In this document: piece by piece, positions 1-4,540 of the stretch
Numbering within the stretch: position 1 is the first letter of the stretch
How the letters are laid out: each line of letters opens with the position of its first letter
The notes under the pieces: model-generated
Database searches by the model: none
Told to the model about the DNA's origin: nothing
What the model saw: the letters and a program-made list of their open reading frames with translations, nothing else
Position numbers and translations under genes: made by a program
Assembly (NCBI GenBank): GCA_046728115.1
Contig: JBKPDW010000546.1
Span: 1 to 5,626, forward strand
Direction of reading: 5' to 3'
DNA from: CAVSWN01 sp046728115
GTDB lineage: Bacteria; Acidobacteriota; Vicinamibacteria; Vicinamibacterales; CAVVIG01
Length of the DNA stretch: 5,626 nucleotides

Positions 1-85
1 GTACGGGTACCCGCGTACCCACAAACACTGGTGTGCCGCTCAGGATGTCGGATTCGCTGTGCACGACATCCGACTTGGCTGGCAT
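1..85 (-). CDS. DUF433-family antitoxin, N-terminus only (runs off the left edge)
   Basis: The 28 visible residues start MPAKSDVVHSE and continue SDILSGTPVFVGTRVPV. The block ending in GTPVFVGTRVPV is the conserved N-terminal signature of DUF433 proteins, small helical antitoxins usually paired with a PIN-like DUF5615 toxin. The ATG (minus strand, first base 85) is supported by GAGGGA at 92-97, six bases upstream. A TATACT hexamer lies at 105-110 on the same strand. The rest of the gene and any toxin partner lie beyond base 1. It belongs to a different DUF433 branch from the copy at 3696-3920, which has CGGRPCIRGLRI at this place. The family call is fairly secure from the motif; whether a toxin follows cannot be seen. 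Confidence 0.72.
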   Translation of the reverse strand, partial: MPAKSDVVHSESDILSGTPVFVGTRVPV

Positions 86-104
86 ATCGGTTCCCTCACG
101 TTCG

Positions 105-110
105 AGTATA
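105..110 (-). promoter_or_regulatory. Possible -10 box TATACT for the partial DUF433 gene
   Basis: TATACT differs from the sigma-70 consensus TATAAT at one base and would place the transcript start about 13 bases before the ATG. No good -35 hexamer lies 16-18 bases upstream, so this could be chance, or the gene may be read through from the membrane-protein gene whose stop is 55 bases upstream. Confidence 0.3.
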
Positions 111-140
111 CCGCCGCGGACTACGACGATCCGGACGCTG

Positions 141-366
141 TTACTGAGCAGTCTTTGCAGCGGTCCGCCATCGTCGAAGCGCCACGACTTTCCAGACGGC
201 TTCGACGATTCCAAACGGCCAGGCACCTTTGCAGGAAACCGTACGCCGATCCGAGCGCGCACGCGGCCGCGAACAGCAACACGAACCATGGGCTGCGCCG
301 TTCGAACGCGTAGGCGACGAGCATCAGCGTCATCGCGAACAATCCGAACAGTGAAAGGGCAGTCAC
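141..366 (-). pseudogene. Small two-helix membrane protein broken by a single-base insertion
   Basis: Reading begins at a GTG (first base 366; weak GGGAAAG ribosome site at 375-381) and gives MTALSLFGLFAMTLMLVAYA, a charged turn FERRSPW, then FVLLFAAACALGSAYGFLQ. After this glutamine the frame is wrong. Dropping one A from the AAA run at 228-230 restores GAWPFGIVEAVWKVVALRRW and a TAA stop at 141-143, giving 74 residues. The restored protein has two hydrophobic segments (about 3-20 and 27-46), then a short amphipathic WPFGIVEAVW segment and a basic end. I recognise this as a recurrent small membrane protein of unknown function, from memory only. Unrepaired, the frame runs on to base 121 with a tail unlike a membrane protein. 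The break is either a true mutation or a sequencing error. Confidence 0.6.
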
Positions 367-440
367 GCCGTTGTCTTTCCCATGGCCAATCGAGGATGAC
401 GACGATCACACATTGCCGGCGCTCCGACAAGTGCTGTGGA

Positions 441-512
441 CAGGAAGCGGATGGCGTGTGTCAAGGCCGCGCAGCGCCGAAGGGCAGCCTTGACACGCGC
501 CGACGCTTCCTG
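441..512. repeat. 72-bp imperfect hairpin, TCAAGGC...GCCTTGA family, copy 1
   Basis: Outer arms CAGGAAGCG (441-449) and CGCTTCCTG (504-512) are exact reverse complements. Inner arms GTGTCAAGGC (458-467) and GCCTTGACAC (487-496) are also exact. The 7-8 bases between outer and inner arms are partly complementary too (TGGCGT against the complement of GCGCCG). The loop is 19 bases (468-486). A 27-base arm with this level of pairing is far beyond chance. No T run follows either side, so it is not a standard intrinsic terminator. It resembles REP-like or MITE-like palindromic elements, which is an inference. Confidence 0.75.
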
Positions 513-691
513 AGAATCGACGGGAGGAGCGACGGCGACAGCACCCCGTTCGGGCACCGCGTTTTGAACCGTCCAAACACGACTAACTTGCACACGTTTC
601 CAGCGAGCAATAGCTGCGATAGTTGCCGCGGCATTGTGCGTACCGATCTGCCGTCGCTCGAGCACTCGATTGTACGGAAACCCCTCCGCGC

Positions 692-735
692 CTCAAGGCT
701 TCCCTCGCTGCGCTCGGCGCTGTCGCGGCCTTGAC
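692..735. repeat. Hairpin repeat, TCAAGGC...GCCTTGA family, copy 2 (inverted relative to copy 1)
   Basis: Arms TCAAGGC (693-699) and GCCTTGA (728-734) enclose a GC-rich loop. On the minus strand it reads TCAAGGCCGCGACAGCGCCG, which matches TCAAGGCCGCGCAGCGCCG at 461-479 on the plus strand apart from one extra A. Both then end in GCCTTGA. Loop length differs (28 against 19 bases), so the two are diverged members of one repeat family, about 200 bases apart and in opposite orientation. Confidence 0.65.
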
Positions 736-949
736 CCGCGGCGGTCCTTCCGTTTGCAGGCGCTTATCGAGCGACGGTGGGAACTCGAATGCGGATAGCC
801 GCAGGAGCGTTGACGAGGACCACAAAGTGGCGCACCACGCGCGCCATTTTGATGGCTCCAAACACGTGCGCATTCATGTGTCCTGCCGTGGAGATTCGCA
901 ACGCGTTTCGCGCCGCACAGCCGTGCGACATTGACACTATCAACGACAC

Positions 950-1038
950 GCGGAACCCAGGATGTGAACGACCCCTCGGGACAGGTGCCGGGCTGCATCG
1001 CGAACGGGGGGCGGGGTCGTTCACGTCCTGGGTTCCGC
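950..1038. repeat. 89-bp hairpin with 26-bp arms
   Basis: The left arm 950-975 (starting GCGGAACCCAGGATG, ending GACCCC) is the reverse complement of the right arm 1013-1038 (starting GGGGTCGTTCACG, ending GGTTCCGC), except for one position (T in the left arm at 963, C implied by the right) that would form a G-T pair in one strand. The loop is 37 bases and G-rich before the right arm. It shares no sequence with the TCAAGGC hairpins. Such arms suit a REP/BIME unit or a MITE remnant; no flanking target duplication is evident. Confidence 0.75.
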
Positions 1039-1196
1039 TTCCGCTGATCGGAACCGCATCCGGGAGCGGCAGAGAACGCCGCTCCATCTCTCGACCGGCG
1101 CGTTGCGCGTAATTGCTTGGAGGCAGAACGCCTTCCTGCCCTCGCTTTCGCGATTGACTTGGTCCGCAACGAATCGATTTTGGACGGACGACCGGG

Positions 1197-2273
1197 TTAA
1201 GGAGCCGGGTTGACGAACGGGTTGAGGCTGCGCGGAGTCTCGTCCCCTCCTTCGTCCCCCTGTCGACGTGTTCTGCGCTGAACGCGTCGACGGTTCACCA
1301 AGGGAGAGAGATGCTCATAGGAGTGCGGCAAGACAACGTATTCGACCCGGCCGCGGCCCGACGCGATCGCGTCCTGAATGAGCGGCGAGAGGGGTGTGAA
1401 CGCTGCGTCGTGCTCGGTCAGCCAGCGCCGGTACAGGTGGGCGAATCGAGGGCCACCGTACACCACCGCGCATCGTCTCAGAAAGGCTCGAAGCACTTCC
1501 GGAATCGCCTCCAGATCGGTGCCTCGACGGCGGTGAAAGAAGTAGCGCTTAAGCTCTGAAATGTTCTCCGCAGTGAGCGGGTTCTTCAGTTCCTCATCAA
1601 CCACGATCTGATAGGCGGCCAGGACGCGATGGAGCGGCTGCGGAAACAGAACCCGCAGGGTCCAGTCGCACGTCACGGTGAGCAATGCGGTATGGCCCAA
1701 CACGAACGTTCGGAAGTCTCCGTCCAAGGCACGGTGGCAAGGTAGAGCAGCAGCGAATGCCCGTCGACATCGACCCCGATCGGGAACGCCCCGGGAAATT
1801 GCTTGGCGACGTTCGGTCCGTCCTGAATCCTCGTCTCCGCGCCATCCCGCGGCGACCCCGAGGCGGTCCTCGACTGGAGGTACGCGAGCTTCTCGGACCT
1901 GGTTGTCAGCCAGTCGCAATCGGGACTTGTGAGCGCGGCGTCGACTCGCATCAGCCGCTCAGCGGCCGCGCGTGCGGGCACCGTCCGACGATACCGGCTG
2001 TCGGGCTCGCCGATAGCGTGGTACAGCAGCTTGGAGTGGATGTAATAGAGCCGCGCGCGGTTGTGGACGCAGTCCACGGCAACGGCAAATCCGCGCCGGA
2101 CGAGCCTCGAAAAACGCATTGCATTTCTCCCCGCCATTGGCGACGCCGGCGAAGCTTGCGTACTGCCGTTTGACACACAGCCCGGCATGCCGCATCACGA
2201 GCGCCAGGAACCGCGCCTGGCGCTCCGTGAAGCCGTAATCGGCGACTGCTTGGACGCGTTCGTTTGCAGTCAT
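1197..2273 (-). pseudogene. Winged-helix-like protein of unknown function, broken by two single-base indels
   Basis: The start MTANERVQAVADYGFTERQA (ATG first base 2273) has AGGAGA at 2281-2286, seven bases upstream, and overlaps the stop of the 363-residue gene as ATGA, so the two are translationally coupled. The first frame ends sensibly at AGVANGGEKCNAF. Removing one T of the five-T run (2110-2114) then gives SRLVRRGFAVAVDCVHNRA, RLYYIHSKLLYHAIGEPDSR and on to FPIGVDVDGHSLLLYLATVP. Adding one base near 1728-1729 returns to the first frame with DFRTFVLGH, WTLRVLFP, FGG-like YGGPRFAHLYRRWL and RVEYVVLPHSYEHLSPLV. The repaired product is about 358 residues; residues ~10-75 look like a winged helix. 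Unrepaired, translation stops at 1959 after 104 residues. Each segment carries conserved-looking sequence in its own frame, so these are separate breaks, not mutually compensating ones. I recall intact homologues as uncharacterised proteins, but no function can be assigned. Confidence 0.65.
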
Positions 2274-3361
2274 TCCCACATCTCCTGGGCGAGTCCGCCG
2301 TGATGTCCACCGCCGCCGCCACTGCCGCCGCCGCGTGCGCCGATGCGCAGGCTCGACCCGCTGTAACACGAGAAGCCCGACTGGGCCACGCTTGCCCCAT
2401 GCGCGCCGCGGTAGTGCTCCGTTATGACGTCGATGTCGTCATGATCCCAGCGGCCGTCCGCCTCCCGATATTCAATGCGCAGGTCGGGGAAATGCACCTC
2501 GTCATTGAAGTAGGGGAGGTCGTGGTCGCGCGCCCATTCGCGGATCTCCTCGTCGGTCCGATCGGGGTGGCCGTCGTAATCCGGACGGTCGCGATCCCGC
2601 TCGTGAAGCCAGCGTTGGTACTCGCGCTTGAGCTCGTGATCGAGGACGACTCGATCGACACACGCCCCACGGTCTGCCAGGCGCTCGGCGGCGCGTTCGT
2701 AGGCGCGATAGACCTGGAGGTCGTGCTCCCGCTCTCGCTCGCGTTTCAGGCCATCCCAAAACGTCTGGCGGTCACGCTGGCCACGGTCTCGATGACGTTC
2801 GAGGAGGCCGCGGCCTGCCTTCGTCAGCGCGACGGCATGTTCGCGGGAGCCGGGCACGCGAGCTGTCTCAACGAGACCTTGTTCGCGCAGGTGCCGCAAG
2901 TCCCCTGAGCGCGGGTCGAGCGGACGATCGTGCTGGTCCCGGAGATCACGACTGGAGACCACTCGAAAGGCACCGACGGTCGCGAGCGTCCGCGTCTCAG
3001 AGCCGCGCAACGTGTACTCTCGATCGCGGTCGCGCACGATTTCTCGATCCATTCCGCGCGGCAGCTGCAAGTGCCGGGTGAACGGCTCACGCGGGTCGAA
3101 GTTCCGTTCCGGCGCGTCGCGATCGCGCTCGGGCCAGCGCGCGTCATCACGCGGGTCGTGTTCGCCGCCGCTCGAGTGTTTTGAGTCGCCTGGACCGCGA
3201 CCAAGTTCGCGCGCTCCATCGTCACGATTGCGGCCGCGCGTGTCAGGCAGGTTCAGGTCGTCATCGCGCTCGAGATCATCGTGCGAAACGCCTCGGCCGC
3301 CATGATGGGACGCAAAGCGATCGTCGTCACGCGAGTCGTAGTCCCGCGGGTCGAAATCCAT
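2270..3361 (-). CDS. 363-residue uncharacterised protein: RD-rich N-terminus, winged helix, PD...D C-terminal domain
   Basis: Residues 1-92 are low-complexity and charged (repeats such as DPRDYDSRDDD, PERDRDAPERN) and probably disordered. The conserved core begins at FTRHLQLPRG (94-103). Residues 120-190 read like a winged helix-turn-helix: LATVGAFRVV, then DLRHLREQGLV and VALTKAGRGLLERHR. Residues 205-333 form a second domain with VDRVVLDHELKREYQRWLHE, WARDHDLPYF, VHFPDLRIEYRE (PD at 292-293), DIDVITEHYRGAH and QSGFSCY. This PD...D-x-D-xx-T layout resembles the degenerate nuclease-like half of replication-relaxation proteins (PF13814); that comparison is inference. A Gly-rich tail (344-356) ends the protein. 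The ATG (3361) has GAAGG at 3369-3373, seven bases upstream. Its TGA overlaps the next gene's ATG. It is divergent from the antitoxin gene at 3404, only 42 bases away. A DNA-binding role is likely; an enzymatic one is unproven. Confidence 0.85.
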   Translation of the reverse strand: MDFDPRDYDSRDDDRFASHHGGRGVSHDDLERDDDLNLPDTRGRNRDDGARELGRGPGDSKHSSGGEHDPRDDARWPERDRDAPERNFDPREPFTRHLQLPRGMDREIVRDRDREYTLRGSETRTLATVGAFRVVSSRDLRDQHDRPLDPRSGDLRHLREQGLVETARVPGSREHAVALTKAGRGLLERHRDRGQRDRQTFWDGLKREREREHDLQVYRAYERAAERLADRGACVDRVVLDHELKREYQRWLHERDRDRPDYDGHPDRTDEEIREWARDHDLPYFNDEVHFPDLRIEYREADGRWDHDDIDVITEHYRGAHGASVAQSGFSCYSGSSLRIGARGGGSGGGGGHHGGLAQEMWE

Positions 3362-3388
3362 GTTGCTGCCTTCGTCGCTACGCCGCGA

Positions 3389-3394
3389 TACAAT
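3389..3394 (+). promoter_or_regulatory. TACAAT -10 box giving a near-leaderless antitoxin mRNA
   Basis: TACAAT lies nine bases before the ATG at 3404, so transcription would start at about 3401-3404. No Shine-Dalgarno sequence precedes that ATG, which fits leaderless translation. The box sits in the 42-base gap to the divergent 363-residue gene, so both promoters must overlap. No convincing -35 at normal spacing was found; TTGCTG at 3363-3368 is 20 bases away. Confidence 0.5.
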
Positions 3395-3403
3395 GGACGC
3401 CGT

Positions 3404-3640
3404 ATGGATGCCAAACAGCTCTTCGTCGAAGCGCTACGACTGTCTGATGAAGAGCGAGCTGCACTCGCTGGCGAACTGATTCAGAGCCTCGAAGGCGAAG
3501 TAGACGCCGACGCCGAGGCGGCGTGGTCGGCCGAAATTCGCGCGCGGCTCGATCGCATCGACTCGGGCACCGCCACGACGATTGCCTGGTCGGAGGCGCG
3601 CCGTCGCATCCATGCGGCAGCTGGCTTGCCGGCGGAGTAG
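3404..3640 (+). CDS. Putative addiction-module antitoxin, PF09720 (TIGR02574) type, without adjacent toxin
   Basis: The 78-residue product starts MDAKQLFVEALRLSDEERAA and continues LAGELIQSLEGEVDADAEAA, then WSAEIRARLDRIDSG and WSEARRRIHAAAG. The LS..ER..L...L..SL spacing, the acidic linker followed by W..EI..R....D.G, and the W.E.....R.. end match the 'putative addiction module component' family, whose members are about 70-80 residues long and normally sit directly upstream of a RelE/ParE-like toxin. Here the next gene, 55 bases on, is a DUF433 antitoxin, so the usual partner is missing: an orphan, or a stand-alone anti-toxin. The ATG at 3404 is chosen because the family starts there; the frame is open further upstream, into the divergent gene. 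Length and motifs are intact. Confidence 0.85.
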   Translation: MDAKQLFVEALRLSDEERAALAGELIQSLEGEVDADAEAAWSAEIRARLDRIDSGTATTIAWSEARRRIHAAAGLPAE

Positions 3641-3658
3641 CGTCCGCGAGACTCGTTT

Positions 3659-3682
3659 CGCCCATTCGGGCAACCATGGGCG
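3659..3682. promoter_or_regulatory. Inverted repeat over the DUF433 promoter, candidate autoregulatory operator
   Basis: CGCCCAT (3659-3665) and ATGGGCG (3676-3682) are exact reverse complements around a 10-base loop, ending one base before the TACAAT box. A protein bound here would cover the -35/-10 spacer. Antitoxins commonly repress their own operon from such sites; binding by this particular DUF433 protein is inference. Confidence 0.45.
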
Positions 3683-3683
3683 C

Positions 3684-3689
3684 TACAAT
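3684..3689 (+). promoter_or_regulatory. TACAAT -10 box of the DUF433/DUF5615 operon, predicted leaderless
   Basis: With the last T of TACAAT taken as -7, the transcript start falls exactly on the A of the ATG at 3696. There is no Shine-Dalgarno sequence upstream of that ATG. The context ACAATGGCTGTATG closely resembles ACAATGGACGCCGTATG ahead of the antitoxin at 3404. Confidence 0.55.
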
Positions 3690-3695
3690 GGCTGT

Positions 3696-3920
3696 ATGAG
3701 CCTGATCGATCGAATCACGGTGAGTCCGGACGTGTGCGGCGGCCGCCCGTGTATTCGCGGTCTGCGCATCCGCGTGAAGGACGTACTTGATCTTCTTGCT
3801 GCCGGCGCCACTCGCGAAGAGATCCTGGCGGACTATCCCTATCTGGAGGCAGACGACATTACCGCAGTCCTCGAGTTCGCTGCAAAGCAGAACGACCATC
3901 CTGTTCTGCGGAGCGCATGA
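3696..3920 (+). CDS. DUF433-family antitoxin of a DUF433/DUF5615 toxin-antitoxin pair
   Basis: The 74-residue product reads MSLIDRITVSPDVCGGRPCI, RGLRIRVKDVLDLLAAGATR, EEILADYPYLEADDITAVLE, FAAKQNDHPV. The sequence P.VCGGRPCIRG.RI.V, then LAAGA..EEIL.DYP.L...DI..VL.FAA, is the full DUF433 signature, at the usual length. DUF433 proteins are helix-turn-helix-like antitoxins that are thought to neutralise the DUF5615 protein encoded directly after them and to bind their own promoter. The start is set by the family's N-terminus and by the TACAAT box whose predicted transcript begins at this ATG; an upstream in-frame extension (from 3582) overlaps the previous gene and is not favoured. Its TGA (3918-3920) directly abuts the toxin start. 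Confidence 0.9.
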   Translation: MSLIDRITVSPDVCGGRPCIRGLRIRVKDVLDLLAAGATREEILADYPYLEADDITAVLEFAAKQNDHPVLRSA

Positions 3921-4247
3921 TTGCGCTTTCTCGTCGACGCTCAGCTCCCGCCGGCGCTCGCACGACGAATTGAATCCCTCGGACACGATGCGCAGCACGT
4001 GTTCGATCTCGGACTTGCTAAGGCGAAGGACGATGAGATTCGGGCGCACGCCGGAAGAACCGGAGCTGTGATCATCACGAAAGACGAGGACTTCGGAGTC
4101 CACCGCGTCATGCGGGAAGGTCCGGCGATCGTATGGATCCGAATCGGAAATAGCCGTCGCGCACAACTGTTGAGCCGCTTCGAGCGCGAGTTCCCCGAGA
4201 TCGTCGCCGCGCTCGAACGAGGAGAGACGCTCGTAGAATTGTCGTGA
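3921..4247 (+). CDS. DUF5615 PIN-like toxin (putative ribonuclease)
   Basis: The 108-residue product starts MRFLVDAQLPPALARRIESL, followed by GHDAQHVFDLGLAKAKDDEI, AGRTGAVIITKDEDFG and GPAIVWIRIGNSRRAQLL. This is the DUF5615 (Mut7-C-like/PIN) pattern: D6 in FLVDAQLP, acidic D37-D38-E39, then D55 and D57 in TKDEDF, which would form the metal-binding acidic cluster of PIN nucleases. All are present, so the protein looks active. The start is a TTG directly after the antitoxin stop, with GGAG at 3910-3913 seven bases upstream; an ATG at 3917 is out of frame. A TTG start and back-to-back coupling would keep toxin yield below antitoxin yield. RNA cleavage is the family expectation, not shown here. 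Confidence 0.88.
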   Translation: MRFLVDAQLPPALARRIESLGHDAQHVFDLGLAKAKDDEIRAHAGRTGAVIITKDEDFGVHRVMREGPAIVWIRIGNSRRAQLLSRFEREFPEIVAALERGETLVELS

Positions 4248-4302
4248 AGCGAGGGTCCGCCCAAGTCTGGCTTTGAAGAGGACTTTGCGTCGTAAAGAAC
4301 TC

Positions 4303-4323
4303 GGCTGACAAATGGCTGACAAT
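4303..4323 (+). repeat. Tandem direct repeat GGCTGACAAAT / GGCTGACAAT
   Basis: GGCTGACAA occurs at 4303-4311 and again at 4314-4322, an 11-base period, so both copies face the same side of the helix. It lies 106 bases left of the tRNA fragment. Together with the similar 11-base-period repeat on the other side it could be a pair of arm-type binding sites for an integrase or excisionase. Confidence 0.5.
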
Positions 4324-4383
4324 CGGTAGCGGCTCGAGGTGGTCTCGGGTGGTGGGGGAGTTGACAGAACCCCAATGAAAACG

Positions 4384-4407
4384 GGGGCAGCCGCGTTGGG
4401 CTGCCCC
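4384..4407 (-). terminator. Intrinsic terminator hairpin between convergent genes
   Basis: GGGGCAGCC (4384-4392) pairs perfectly with GGCTGCCCC (4399-4407) around a six-base loop. On the minus strand the stem is followed by CGTTTTCATT, a modest T tract, so it best ends transcription coming from the ribbon-helix-helix gene at 4541-4771. On the plus strand no T run follows directly, but the stem could still slow transcription from the toxin gene. Confidence 0.6.
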
Positions 4408-4428
4408 GAGTTGCCTCCTTTGGTTAGA

Positions 4429-4473
4429 CTGGGGGTCAGGGGGTCGCCGGTTCGAATCCGGCCATCCCGACCA
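4429..4473 (+). tRNA. 3' fragment of tRNA-Pro(GGG), anticodon loop to CCA; putative att core
   Basis: From 4429 the sequence is that of a tRNA: anticodon loop CTGGGGG (4429-4435, anticodon GGG), 3' anticodon stem TCAGG, variable loop GGGTC, T arm GCCGG-TTCGAAT-CCGGC (4446-4462), acceptor strand CATCCCG (4463-4469), discriminator A and encoded CCA. G72, A73 and anticodon GGG fit bacterial tRNA-Pro. Upstream of the loop only GA (4427-4428) pairs correctly with the 3' stem; T8, the D-loop GG and a proper 5' acceptor strand are missing. Identity that begins at the anticodon loop and runs to the 3' end is the classic footprint of a tRNA-targeting tyrosine integrase. It is not a working tRNA gene. 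The geometry suggests the element lies on the left and host DNA on the right. Confidence 0.8.
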
Positions 4474-4484
4474 ATTTTCAATCT

Positions 4485-4506
4485 GGGGACACACCGGGGA
4501 CACAGC
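4485..4506 (+). repeat. Tandem direct repeat GGGGACACACC / GGGGACACAGC
   Basis: GGGGACACA occurs at 4485-4493 and 4496-4504, again with an 11-base period, twelve bases after the CCA end of the tRNA fragment. Its placement next to the att-like core, and the matching geometry of the repeat at 4303-4323, suggest recombinase arm sites. Confidence 0.5.
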
Positions 4507-4540
4507 GAGAAGGCCGTCAGCAGCTTCCCAGAGCGACGAT

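Larger units (their letters stand above)
367..1196. other. 830-base stretch without a credible gene; carries three hairpin repeats
   Basis: Several long open frames cross this stretch, but all are rich in Arg, Ser, Ala and Pro, lack recognisable domains and mostly lack ribosome sites, as expected for chance frames in GC-rich DNA. What stands out is secondary structure: inverted repeats at 441-512, 692-735 and 950-1038, described separately. It lies downstream of the broken gene ending at 1197 and upstream of the broken membrane-protein gene. A gene decayed beyond recognition cannot be excluded. Confidence 0.6.

Noticed and set aside
43..74. Overlapping inverted repeats GGATGTCG/CGACATCC and GTCGGAT/ATCCGAC
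   Set aside because: They lie inside the coding part of the partial DUF433 gene and are short; no terminator or operator position.
363..665. A 100-residue minus-strand frame whose TGA overlaps the GTG of the membrane protein
   Set aside because: The overlap is suggestive of coupling, but the frame contains one whole arm set of the 72-bp hairpin, has no recognisable domain and no ribosome site at its start.
33..734. A 233-residue plus-strand open frame
   Set aside because: It is low-complexity Arg/Ser/Thr/Pro-rich, antisense to the DUF433 and membrane-protein genes and crosses both TCAAGGC hairpins.
693..1169. Minus-strand frames of 158 and 107 residues
   Set aside because: They are composed of Arg/Ser/Ala-rich sequence and cross the 89-bp hairpin; no motif supports coding.
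2264..2908. A 214-residue plus-strand frame rich in Val and Ala
   Set aside because: It is the antisense shadow of the 363-residue gene, which has a ribosome site, domains and coupling to its neighbour.
4397..4473. A full-length tRNA reading, with TGGGCTG (4397-4403) as 5' acceptor strand
   Set aside because: Length fits and five of seven acceptor pairs form, but TGGGCTG belongs to the terminator hairpin, T8 and the D-loop GG are missing and the anticodon stem has only two Watson-Crick pairs next to the loop. A fragment is the better reading.
3378..4481. A 367-residue minus-strand open frame starting MKIGRDGRIRTGDPLTPSLT
   Set aside because: Its N-terminus is the antisense translation of the tRNA fragment, a well-known artefact type (RIRTGDPL peptides), and the rest is antisense to three well-supported plus-strand genes.
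4108..4503. Minus-strand open frame containing GWPDSNRRPPDPQS
   Set aside because: The same tRNA antisense artefact in another frame; it also runs antisense through the toxin gene.
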